This document shows positions 43,888-51,507 of a stretch of 64,000 bases of DNA, piece by piece. How positions within the stretch are numbered: position 1 is the stretch's first letter; each line of letters opens with the position of its first letter. The translations under genes and the position numbers were made by a program. A model generated the notes under the pieces. The model was not told the origin of the DNA, ran no database searches, and worked only from the letters and a program-made list of their open reading frames with translations. The stretch is from Bradyrhizobium sp. CCBAU 53421 (GTDB lineage Bacteria; Pseudomonadota; Alphaproteobacteria; Rhizobiales; Xanthobacteraceae), in assembly GCF_015291625.1 (NCBI RefSeq), contig NZ_CP030047.1:8922501-8986500 (forward strand). Reading direction: 5' to 3'.

Positions 43888-45048
43888 ATGACTGCAGCCC
43901 TTCGTTTCGATCCGATCCGCCTGCCGGAAAAGTGCGAGCAGCTCCGCAAGGAGGTGCGCGCCTTCCTCGCCGAGGAAATCGCCGCCGGCACTTTCGATCC
44001 CCACGCGCCGAACCGCGAGGACAATGACGCGCCGGAATTCTCCCGCCGCGTCGGCGCCAAGGGTTGGCTCGGCATGACCTGGCCGAAGAAATACGGCGGC
44101 CAGGAGCGCTCGTTCCTCGAACGCTATGTCGTGACCGAGGAGATGCGGGTCGCGAACGCGCCGACCCGGCGCTTCTTCGTCGCCGACCGCCAGAGCGGGC
44201 CGGTGCTTCTGAAATACGCGCCCGAGCACATCAAGATGGACATCCTGCCGCGCATCTGCCGCGGCGAGGTCTGCTTCGCGATCGGCATGAGCGAGCCGAA
44301 CTCCGGCTCCGACCTGTTCGCGGCCAAGACCCGCGCGACCAAGACCGACGGCGGCTACCTGATCAACGGCACCAAGATCTGGACCTCGTCGGCGCACATC
44401 GCCGACTACATGATCGCGATCTTCCGCACCTCGCCGCCGACCAAGGAGAACCGTCGCCACGGCCTGACCCAGTTCCTGGTCAAGATGAAGCAGCCGGGCA
44501 TCCAGGTGAATCCGATCGGCCAGATCACCGGCCAGTTCGAGTTCAACGAGGTCGTCTTCACCGACTACTTCGTGCCCGACGATCACGTGCTGGGCGAGGT
44601 CGACGGCGCCTGGAAGCAGGCGACATCCGAGCTCGCCTATGAGCGCTCGGGCCCCGAGCGTTTCCTCGAAACCTATTACGTGCTCACCGAGCTGGTGCGC
44701 GCCGTCGGCAAGAACCCGGACACCCGCAGCGCCGAGGGTATCGGCCGACTGGTGGCGCAGGTCCACACCATGCGCCGCATGTCGGTGTCGGTGGCGGGCA
44801 TGCTGCAGGCCGGCAAGGAGCCGGTGGTGGAGGCTTCCATCGTCAAGGACATTGGCACGGTGTGGGAGCAGCAGCTGCCGCATCGCGTTCGCGATCTCGC
44901 GGCTTTCGTCGAGGAGACCGCGACCAATCGCGAGACGCTGGAGAAGCAGCTCGATTTCGCCATCAAGACCGCACCCAAGCTGACGATCCAGGGCGGCACC
45001 ACCGAAGTGCTGCGCGGCATCATCGCCCGCGGCCTTGGTTTGCGCTAA
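43888..45048 (+). CDS. Acyl-CoA dehydrogenase, full-length subunit
   Basis: The 386-residue flavoprotein shows the FAD/substrate motifs CFAIGMSEPNSGSDLFAAKTRATK and YLINGTKIWTSSAHIADYMIAIFRT, a later ELAYERSGPERFLETY and the C-terminal LTIQGGTTEVLRGIIARGLGLR. It should oxidise an acyl-CoA to a 2-enoyl-CoA and pass electrons to ETF. It is 30 bases downstream of the shorter family member and 41 bases upstream of a crotonase, forming a three-gene beta-oxidation-like unit. Chain length or ring substrate is unknown. Confidence 0.87.
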   Translation: MTAALRFDPIRLPEKCEQLRKEVRAFLAEEIAAGTFDPHAPNREDNDAPEFSRRVGAKGWLGMTWPKKYGGQERSFLERYVVTEEMRVANAPTRRFFVADRQSGPVLLKYAPEHIKMDILPRICRGEVCFAIGMSEPNSGSDLFAAKTRATKTDGGYLINGTKIWTSSAHIADYMIAIFRTSPPTKENRRHGLTQFLVKMKQPGIQVNPIGQITGQFEFNEVVFTDYFVPDDHVLGEVDGAWKQATSELAYERSGPERFLETYYVLTELVRAVGKNPDTRSAEGIGRLVAQVHTMRRMSVSVAGMLQAGKEPVVEASIVKDIGTVWEQQLPHRVRDLAAFVEETATNRETLEKQLDFAIKTAPKLTIQGGTTEVLRGIIARGLGLR

Positions 45049-45089
45049 CCGCGCAGGCTGGCTTGCGCTAATTCAACGAGGACAGATCA

Positions 45090-45890
45090 ATGACCAAATA
45101 CACTGATATCGGCGTCGAGACCCACGGCCATGTCGGCCTGATCGAAATCCGAAAACCGCCGCTGAATTTCTTCGACGTCGCGCTGATCAACCAGATCGCC
45201 GACGCGCTGGAGGAGTTCGACAACAACATCGAGATCCGCGCCTCGGTGCTGGCAGCCCAAGGCAAGGCGTTCTGCGCCGGCGCCAATTTCGGCGACCCGG
45301 CCCGCCAGGAGCAGGAAGAGCGCGCCAAGAGCGATCCGGCCTCCAACCTGCCGATCAACCATCTCTATGTTCAGGCGGTGCGCATCTTCCGCAACAAGAA
45401 GCCGATCGTCGCGGCGATCCACGGCGCCGCGATCGGCGGCGGCCTTGGCCTTGCCGTCTCCGCCGACTTCCGCGTCGCCTGCCCTGAGGCGCGCTTCGCG
45501 GCGAACTTTACAAAACTCGGCTTCCACCCGGGCTTCGGCCTGACCACCACGCTGCCGGAACTGATCGGCAAGAACAACGCCGAGCTGATGTTCTACACCA
45601 GCCGCCGCGTCACCGGCGAAGAGGCCTATCGCTGGGGCCTCGCCAACGTGCTGGTGCCGCAGGACCAGGTGCGGGCGGAAGCGATGAAGCTCGCGCAGGA
45701 GATCGCCGAGTGCTCGCCGCTCGGCCTGGTCTCGACCCGCGCCACCATGCGCGCCGGCCTCGCCGACCGCGTGCTCGCCGCGACCAACCATGAGCTGGAA
45801 GAGCAGACCAAGCTGCGCGCGACCGAAGACTTCAAGGAAGGCGTCAAGGCCACCGCCGAGCGCCGCGTCGCGAACTTCAAGGGGCGGTGA
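45090..45890 (+). CDS. Crotonase-family protein lacking the canonical catalytic glutamates
   Basis: The 266-residue crotonase has the oxyanion loops AFCAGANFGDP and IHGAAIGGGLGLAVSADF. At the two catalytic glutamate positions of enoyl-CoA hydratase I see Gly (GGGLGL for GGGxEL) and Phe (NFTKLG for xETKLG). This suggests a different reaction such as thioester hydrolysis, isomerisation or decarboxylation, or a relaxed hydratase. It ends the acyl-CoA dehydrogenase operon. The alignment is by eye. Confidence 0.82.
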   Translation: MTKYTDIGVETHGHVGLIEIRKPPLNFFDVALINQIADALEEFDNNIEIRASVLAAQGKAFCAGANFGDPARQEQEERAKSDPASNLPINHLYVQAVRIFRNKKPIVAAIHGAAIGGGLGLAVSADFRVACPEARFAANFTKLGFHPGFGLTTTLPELIGKNNAELMFYTSRRVTGEEAYRWGLANVLVPQDQVRAEAMKLAQEIAECSPLGLVSTRATMRAGLADRVLAATNHELEEQTKLRATEDFKEGVKATAERRVANFKGR

Positions 45891-45927
45891 GGCCTTCCTC
45901 TCTCAAAGGCCGTTCTCTCTCAACATG

Positions 45928-46046
45928 GTCGTCCCTGCGAAAGCAGGGACCCATACGCCGCGGCCAGCGGAAAGAGCACAAGCGGCGTTACCTTGCTCCG
46001 CCAACACCATTCGGTGGTTATGGGTCCCTGCTTTCGCAGGGACGAC
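45928..46046. repeat. Dispersed palindromic repeat (GTCGTCCCTGC family)
   Basis: The ends are GTCGTCCCTGCGAAAGCAGG and the inverted CCTGCTTTCGCAGGGACGAC, each able to form its own hairpin, around about 65 bases. A related element is at 61836-61954. It lies between two convergent genes. Confidence 0.8.
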
Positions 46047-46063
46047 GGTGGGGAGATGGTACG

Positions 46064-48178
46064 CTAGCCCCTCGGCACCACCAGCGTATCGACGATCGTC
46101 ACGCCCTGCCCGTCCGGGTGCACCAGCACGGGATTGACCTCGATCTCGGCGATCTCGCCTGCATGCTGCGTCGCCAGCACTGAAATCTGCGAGATCAGCC
46201 GCGCGAGTGCCGTAACATCGGCCCTCGGCGCACCGCGAAAACCGTGCAGCAGCGGCGCGGCCGTTAGGGTCTGCAGCATCGTGGTCGCCTCCGCTGGACT
46301 CACCGGCGCCGGACGGTAGACCACGTCCTTGAACAGCTCGGTGGTGATGCCGCCGAGCCCCACCATCACCATCGGCCCGAAGGTCGCGTCCAGCATGGTG
46401 CCGACGATGATCTCGACGCCTTTCTTCGCCATCGGCCCGACCAGCACGCCCTGGATCGCAGCGTCCGGCCGCTGCCTCTGCACGCTCTCCAGCATGTCGC
46501 GATAGGCGGTGAATGCCGCGCCCTTGGCCGCGATGTTGACGCGGACGCCGCCGACCTCGCTCTTGTGCGCGATCGAGGGCGACTGGATCTTCATGACAAG
46601 CGGAAAGCCGGCCCGCTCGATCGCGGCATCCAGCCCGTCGCGATCCGTCACCAGCACCTCGTCCGGCAACGCGATGCCGGCGGCGCGCAGCAGCGCCTTG
46701 CTGTCATGTTCGGAGAGCGTCTTCGCTGTGAGATGCGCGGAAAGATCGTGCGTCCGCGATGCCGATGCCGCGATCTCCGGCGCAGGCTTGAAGCTCGCAT
46801 AGTCGGCCAGCCGCCGCATCGCGACGCCGACATGGGTTAGCCCCGAAAGCACCACCACGCCCGACTTCGCCAGCTCCTGCCGCGCGAACCGCGACGGCAG
46901 CGTGTAGGAATAGAACAACACCGGCTTGTTCTGCCTTGAGATCACCGGCTTCAGCTCGGCCTCCTTGAACGGCATCCGCGTCTCGCTGGACAGCGACAGC
47001 ACGACCAGGGTCGCATCGACCTCGTCGGACGCGTCGAACAGCTCGATGCTCTTCTGCAGGCCACCGGAGGAGACGCCCTGCGCGGTGACGTCGACCGGAT
47101 TGCCCGCCGCGCCATAGGACGGCATCCATTGCTTGATCTGGCGCTGGATATCGGCCGACAACTCCGGCACCCGCAGGCCCTGCATCGAGACGGTGTCGGC
47201 GCCCCAGATGCCGGCGCCGCCGGACACCGTCAGCACCGCGACGCGATCGCCCTTCGGCAGTGGATTGGTGGTCAACACGGCAGCAATCGTCACGGCCTCG
47301 TCGAGATCGTTGGAGACGATGAAACCGTATTTCGCGAACACCGCATCATAGGCCGCCGACCAGCCCGCCATGCTGGCGGTGTGCGAGGCCGCCGCGCGCT
47401 CGCCGGCGCCGGAACGGCCGACTTTGCTGACGATGACGGGCTTCCTGAGCTCGGCCGCGTGCTTCGCCGCCGCGAGGAACTTGTCGACGTCGCGGATGCC
47501 CTCGATGAACAGCAGGATCACATCGGTCGAGGGATCCTGCACCATGTAGTCGAGGAACTCTCCGGCGCCGAGATCGCTCTCATTGCCGGCGCTGACGACG
47601 TAGCTGAGGGCTATGCCGAGCGCCTTGGCGCGATGATAGATGGCAAAGCCGATGCCGCCGCTCTGCGCCACGATGCCGATCCGCCGCGGGCTCGCGACCA
47701 GATCAGGCACGTCCGGCTTGACGTCGACGGTCGGGCTGAAGGTCGCGGCGACCTTCTGCACCTGGCTGTAGAACCCTTCCGCGTTCGGGCCACTGATCCG
47801 CATCCCGGTCCGCTTCGCCAGCGCCACGATCGAATCCTGCATCTCAGCGCTGTCGCCGCCCTCCTCGGCGAAGCCCGAGGAGATGATGACGGCGTTCCTG
47901 ACGCCGGCGGCCGCGCACTGCTCCAGCGCCGGCAGCACCGCACGCGCGGGAATCACGATGACGGCGAGATCGATCGGTGCGCCGATCTCGGCGATCGACT
48001 TGAAGCATTTCAAGCCGTCGATCTCGTCATAGTTCGGATTGATCGGATAGAGCGCGCCGGGATAGCCGTTCTTGCGCAGCATCGCCAGCAGCCGCCCGGG
48101 GATCTTCTCATGATCGCGCGAGGCGCCGATCAGCGCGATGCTCTCTGGTGCGAAGAAGGAATCGAGCGGATGCGGCAT
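46064..48178 (-). CDS. Acetate-CoA ligase family protein (NDP-forming acyl-CoA synthetase)
   Basis: The 704-residue protein has a CoA-binding domain (FFAPESIALIGASRDHEKIPGRLLAMLRKNGYPGALYPINP), a succinyl-CoA-ligase-like middle with the phosphohistidine-type region AASHTASMAGWSAAYDAVF and a C-terminal ATP-grasp domain (VTDRDGLDAAIERAGFPLVMKIQSPSIAHKSEVGGVRVN). It should form an acyl-CoA from acid, CoA and NTP with NDP release. The ATG at 48178 starts exactly at the family's N-terminal motif; a longer upstream frame runs through repeats. Confidence 0.88.
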   Translation of the reverse strand: MPHPLDSFFAPESIALIGASRDHEKIPGRLLAMLRKNGYPGALYPINPNYDEIDGLKCFKSIAEIGAPIDLAVIVIPARAVLPALEQCAAAGVRNAVIISSGFAEEGGDSAEMQDSIVALAKRTGMRISGPNAEGFYSQVQKVAATFSPTVDVKPDVPDLVASPRRIGIVAQSGGIGFAIYHRAKALGIALSYVVSAGNESDLGAGEFLDYMVQDPSTDVILLFIEGIRDVDKFLAAAKHAAELRKPVIVSKVGRSGAGERAAASHTASMAGWSAAYDAVFAKYGFIVSNDLDEAVTIAAVLTTNPLPKGDRVAVLTVSGGAGIWGADTVSMQGLRVPELSADIQRQIKQWMPSYGAAGNPVDVTAQGVSSGGLQKSIELFDASDEVDATLVVLSLSSETRMPFKEAELKPVISRQNKPVLFYSYTLPSRFARQELAKSGVVVLSGLTHVGVAMRRLADYASFKPAPEIAASASRTHDLSAHLTAKTLSEHDSKALLRAAGIALPDEVLVTDRDGLDAAIERAGFPLVMKIQSPSIAHKSEVGGVRVNIAAKGAAFTAYRDMLESVQRQRPDAAIQGVLVGPMAKKGVEIIVGTMLDATFGPMVMVGLGGITTELFKDVVYRPAPVSPAEATTMLQTLTAAPLLHGFRGAPRADVTALARLISQISVLATQHAGEIAEIEVNPVLVHPDGQGVTIVDTLVVPRG

Positions 48179-48247
48179 GGGGGCGTTCCGGTTGTTATTG
48201 TTGCGCTCGACGATATTGGATCGATGACGCGAGCTCAATCTCTCACC

Positions 48248-48350
48248 GTCATCCTGAGGAGGCCGCATCGCGGCCGTCTCGAAGGATGAATCGGCCCGGT
48301 CGGGGGCGTGCACCCTTCGAGGCTCGCTCCGCTCGCACCTCAGGATGACG
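48248..48350. repeat. Dispersed palindromic repeat (GTCATCCTGAGG family), copy 2
   Basis: Same ends and inner arms as the element at 7646-7748, with a different centre (ATCGGCCCGGTCGGGGGCGTG here). It lies upstream of the NDP-forming ligase start. Confidence 0.8.
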
Positions 48351-48363
48351 GGATTGACACCGC

Positions 48364-48450
48364 GTAGCCCGGATGGAGCGCAGCCCAATCCGGGATAGTC
48401 CATCCGTGGAAAGTGCGGCCCCGGATTTCGCTTCGCTGCATCCGGGCTAC
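48364..48450. repeat. Dispersed repeat (GTAGCCCGGATGGAGC family), copy 2
   Basis: GTAGCCCGGATGGAGCGCAG and the terminal GCTGCATCCGGGCTAC are inverted. It adjoins the GTCATCC repeat, so the whole gap 48179-48454 is essentially repeat DNA with no gene seen. Confidence 0.75.
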
Positions 48451-48454
48451 GGAA

Positions 48455-49210
48455 TCACGCCGTCAGCTTGAACGTCACGCCGCAGAGCAGGAACTCATCC
48501 CCCACTACCGCACAGCCCCTGGCTTTCGCGGCATCCAGCACCCTCGCCTTGTCGGCGACCTTGAACGTCAAGCCGCTCATGATCTCGCTGTCGCCCTTGA
48601 CGAAGCGGAACGTCGCGTTCGGCAGCTTAACTACAGTGCCGTCGGCGGGAATGCCGACGATCTTCCCCCAATGCGCCGCCAACCCCTCAGGCTCGGGGCT
48701 CTGCATCTCGACCTCGGTCAGCGCCAAAGTCGTGTCCTTGCGGATCGACTCCTGCCAGTCCGGGCCGGCGGGTGGATACGGCCCCAGCACATCGTCGCTG
48801 CCGTCGGTGTGGTTGAACTCGATGAAGGCGGCGCGGCAGTCGCGCGGGTGCAGTTGCACGCCGTGATACGGCGCGTGCGTGATCACGTTGGCGGTCCGCA
48901 CACCGATCGCATTGGCCTTTGCGCCGCGCGCGTCGGGATCCTCGCAAGCGAAGATCGCCATGTAGCCGCCGCGGCCGCCGGTCTTCTCGATGAAGCGGCC
49001 GGCCGCCGTGCCCGGCCCCGGCTGGAACGGCGCGACGACCTCGAGCAAGATGGTATCGACCGGCAGCAGCGCGTTCTCGAGGCCATATTTGGCGACGTTG
49101 CCGTCGCGGTAGCAGACGTCGAGGCCCATGATCGCGGAGATATCCGCGATCACGGGCGCGAGCTGCGGCGCCACCAGGCAGATCTGCCGCAGCCGCATGT
49201 ACTCGGCCAT
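48455..49210 (-). CDS. VOC-superfamily (glyoxalase-like) protein
   Basis: The 251-residue product shows two vicinal-oxygen-chelate half-domains: the first contains LRQICLVAPQLAPVIADISAIMGLDVCYRDGN, VDTILLEVVAPF, and the second begins near TLALTEVEMQSPEPEGLAAHWGKIVG. Both have the beta-alpha-beta-beta pattern of the family. It probably binds a metal and may act on a CoA ester, a dioxygenase substrate or nothing enzymatic. The start is chosen at ATG 49210; GTG 49222 is an alternative that nearly touches the upstream crotonase stop. Confidence 0.75.
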   Translation of the reverse strand: MAEYMRLRQICLVAPQLAPVIADISAIMGLDVCYRDGNVAKYGLENALLPVDTILLEVVAPFQPGPGTAAGRFIEKTGGRGGYMAIFACEDPDARGAKANAIGVRTANVITHAPYHGVQLHPRDCRAAFIEFNHTDGSDDVLGPYPPAGPDWQESIRKDTTLALTEVEMQSPEPEGLAAHWGKIVGIPADGTVVKLPNATFRFVKGDSEIMSGLTFKVADKARVLDAAKARGCAVVGDEFLLCGVTFKLTA

Positions 49211-49225
49211 GTGATAGCTCACGGC

Positions 49226-50020
49226 TTACTGACCCTGGAAGGTCGGCTTGCGCTTCTCGACGAAGGCCTTGGCCGCTTCCTTGTGGTCGGTGGTCTCGCC
49301 GGCACGGGTGTGGTGGATCGCCTCACCGTCGAAGCAGGCCTCCAGCGTCATGGTCTCGGCATTGTTGATGTTGCGCTTGATGTAGCCGAGCGCCACCGAC
49401 GGGCCCTGCGCCAGCGAGCGCGCCAGCTCCAGCGTCTCGGCCTCGATATCGGCATCGGGCACCACCTTCGAGACCATGCCGAGGTGGTAGGCTTCCTGCG
49501 CCGACAGCACCGGCGACATCATGTAGAGCTCGCGCGCTTTGGCGCTGCCGAGCATCTTGGTCAAGAAGTAAGTCCCGCCGTAGTCGCCGGAGAAGCCGAC
49601 CTTGGCAAAGGCGGTGGTGATCTTGCAGGAGGCGCTGGCGACGCGCAGATCGCAGGACAGCGCGATGGAAAGGCCTGCACCGGCCGCCGCACCGTCGAGC
49701 TGCGCTACCACCGGCTTCGGCATCGTGTGCAGGATGCGCGAGACCTCCATGCCGCGGCGCAAATTGGCCATCTTGGCCTCGAACGGCAGCGGCGCGCGGC
49801 CTTCCGCCATCGACTTGACGTCGCCACCGACGCAGAAGGTGCCGCCGGCGCCGCGGATCAGCACCGCTCGCACCTCGGTATCGTCCTGCGCGCGCCGCGC
49901 CGCCTCGACAAGGCCGCGCGTCATGTCCGGATTGAGCGCATTGCGCCGATCCGGACGGTTCATGGTGATGGTGAGCAGGCCCTGGTCGAGGGATTGGAGA
50001 ACCATCTGATTGTCGCTCAT
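49226..50020 (-). CDS. Crotonase-family protein, PaaG-like isomerase type
   Basis: The 264-residue protein has FCVGGDVKSMAEG and LDGAAAGAGLSIALSCDLRVASA as oxyanion elements. The usual hydratase glutamates are replaced, but FAKVGFSGDYGGTYFL carries an Asp at the position used by PaaG and dienoyl-CoA isomerases (FxKLGLVPDTGGT in my memory). A double-bond isomerase or ring-epoxide isomerase is therefore more likely than a hydratase. It precedes the VOC gene on the same strand with 15 bases between. Confidence 0.83.
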   Translation of the reverse strand: MSDNQMVLQSLDQGLLTITMNRPDRRNALNPDMTRGLVEAARRAQDDTEVRAVLIRGAGGTFCVGGDVKSMAEGRAPLPFEAKMANLRRGMEVSRILHTMPKPVVAQLDGAAAGAGLSIALSCDLRVASASCKITTAFAKVGFSGDYGGTYFLTKMLGSAKARELYMMSPVLSAQEAYHLGMVSKVVPDADIEAETLELARSLAQGPSVALGYIKRNINNAETMTLEACFDGEAIHHTRAGETTDHKEAAKAFVEKRKPTFQGQ

Positions 50021-50052
50021 GGCGTTTTGCCTTTCGTTGTTGTTTTGAATTC

Positions 50053-50130
50053 GTCATTCCGGGGCGATGCGCAGCATCGAACCCGGAATCTCGAGATCCC
50101 GGGTTCGCGCTTCGCGCGCCCCGGGATGAC
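50053..50130. repeat. Dispersed palindromic repeat (GTCATTCCGGGG family)
   Basis: GTCATTCCGGGGCGATGC at the left and CGCCCCGGGATGAC at the right are inverted, with inner hairpins. It lies between the crotonase start and the LivK-type stop. Confidence 0.75.
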
Positions 50131-50142
50131 TGCGTGACTTCG

Positions 50143-51348
50143 TCACTTCTTCACCAGCGGGCAGCGCGATTCCGACAGCGGCTGGAACGCCTGGTCGCCC
50201 GGCACGGTCGCGAGCAGTTTGTAGTCGTCCCAGCGGCCTTTCGATTCCGAGGGCTTCTTGACCTCGAACAGGTACATGTCGTGCACCATGCGGCCGTCCT
50301 CGCGAATCCGGCCGTTCTTGGCGAACATGTCGTTGATCGGGGTCTCCTTCATCACCTTCATGACGGCGGTCGCGTCCGTGGTGCCGGCGGCCTTCACCGC
50401 CTGCAAATAATGCGTCACCGAGGAGTAGACACCGGCCTGGGCCGAGGTCGGCACCCGCTTGGTGCGCTCCATGTAGCGCTTGGTGAAGGCTCGGGTGTCG
50501 TCATTGAGATCCCAGTAGAACGCTTCCGCCAGCAGCAGCCCCTGCGCGGTTTCGAGTCCGACGCTGTCGATGTCGGTCACGAAAGCCAGCAGCGGCGAGA
50601 TCTTCTGACCGCCCTTGGTGATGCCGAACTCGGCGCCCTGCTTGATCGCGTTGATGGTGTCGCCGCCGGCATTGGCGAGCCCGATCACCTTGGCCTTCGA
50701 GGCCTGCGCCTGCAGCAGGAAGGAGGAGAAGTCCGAGGTGTTGATCGGATGCCGCACGCTGCCGAGCACCTTGCCGCCCGATTTCACCACGACGTTGCTG
50801 GTGTCCTTTTCGAGATCCTGGCCGAACGCATAGTCCGCGGTCAGGAAGAACCAGGTGTCGAGGCCGGATTTCACCGCGGCAAGGCCGGTCACGTTGGCCT
50901 GCGCGAAGGTGTCGAACACGTAGTGCACAGTATAGGGGCCGCAGGCCTCGTTGGAGAGGCGGATCGAACCCGGACCGTTGAACATGATGATCTTGCCGCG
51001 CGCCTTGGCGATCTCGCCGGCGGCGAGCGCGGTCGCGGACGCCGCGACGTCGAAGATCATCTCGACGCCCTGGTTGTCGATCATGTCGCGGGCGATGTTG
51101 GCGGCAAGGTCGGCCTTGTTGAGATGGTCGCCGACCACAATCTCGATCTTGCGGCCCAGCACGGTGCCGCCGAAATCCTCCGCCGCCATCTTGGCCGCGG
51201 TTTCGCTGCCCGAGCCGGTGATGTCGGCATAGAGGCTCGACATGTCGAGGATGCCGCCGAGCTTCAGCGGAGGCTTGTCCTGCGCCAGCGACACATTCGC
51301 CGAGATCGCAAACACACAGGCCAACACGCCGGCCAAAACCCGTCTCAT
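50143..51348 (-). CDS. LivK-type ABC substrate-binding protein, orphan copy 2
   Basis: The 401-residue periplasmic protein has a signal peptide (VLAGVLACVFAISANVSLA) and begins QDKPPLKLGGILDMSSLYADITGSGSETAAKMAAEDFGG. It shares many segments with copy 1 at 39313, for example YFVTVDYAFGHAL against FFLTADYAFGQDL and VIGLANAGGDTINAIKQ against VIAFANTGGDLANSIRQ. No permease genes are nearby. The start at 51348 has GGGAGGATTTGA in front. Ligand unknown, probably an organic acid. Confidence 0.88.
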   Translation of the reverse strand: MRRVLAGVLACVFAISANVSLAQDKPPLKLGGILDMSSLYADITGSGSETAAKMAAEDFGGTVLGRKIEIVVGDHLNKADLAANIARDMIDNQGVEMIFDVAASATALAAGEIAKARGKIIMFNGPGSIRLSNEACGPYTVHYVFDTFAQANVTGLAAVKSGLDTWFFLTADYAFGQDLEKDTSNVVVKSGGKVLGSVRHPINTSDFSSFLLQAQASKAKVIGLANAGGDTINAIKQGAEFGITKGGQKISPLLAFVTDIDSVGLETAQGLLLAEAFYWDLNDDTRAFTKRYMERTKRVPTSAQAGVYSSVTHYLQAVKAAGTTDATAVMKVMKETPINDMFAKNGRIREDGRMVHDMYLFEVKKPSESKGRWDDYKLLATVPGDQAFQPLSESRCPLVKK

Positions 51349-51507
51349 TCAAATCCTCCCTTGAGATGCGGACCTCGTTCAACAAGGTCCGTGTCGAGGG
51401 CCGGATCATGCCGCATGGCCCGCACTGCAGCAAGCCGCAGCGGCAGCAATCTGTTTTCCGCTAAGCGGAATGACACGCTGCGCCGACCATTTCTCCGCGC
51501 GATGCGA

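Noticed and set aside
46064..48403. Longer start for the NDP-forming CoA ligase
   Set aside because: The extra 75 residues are encoded by two dispersed repeats; the family N-terminus begins at 48178.
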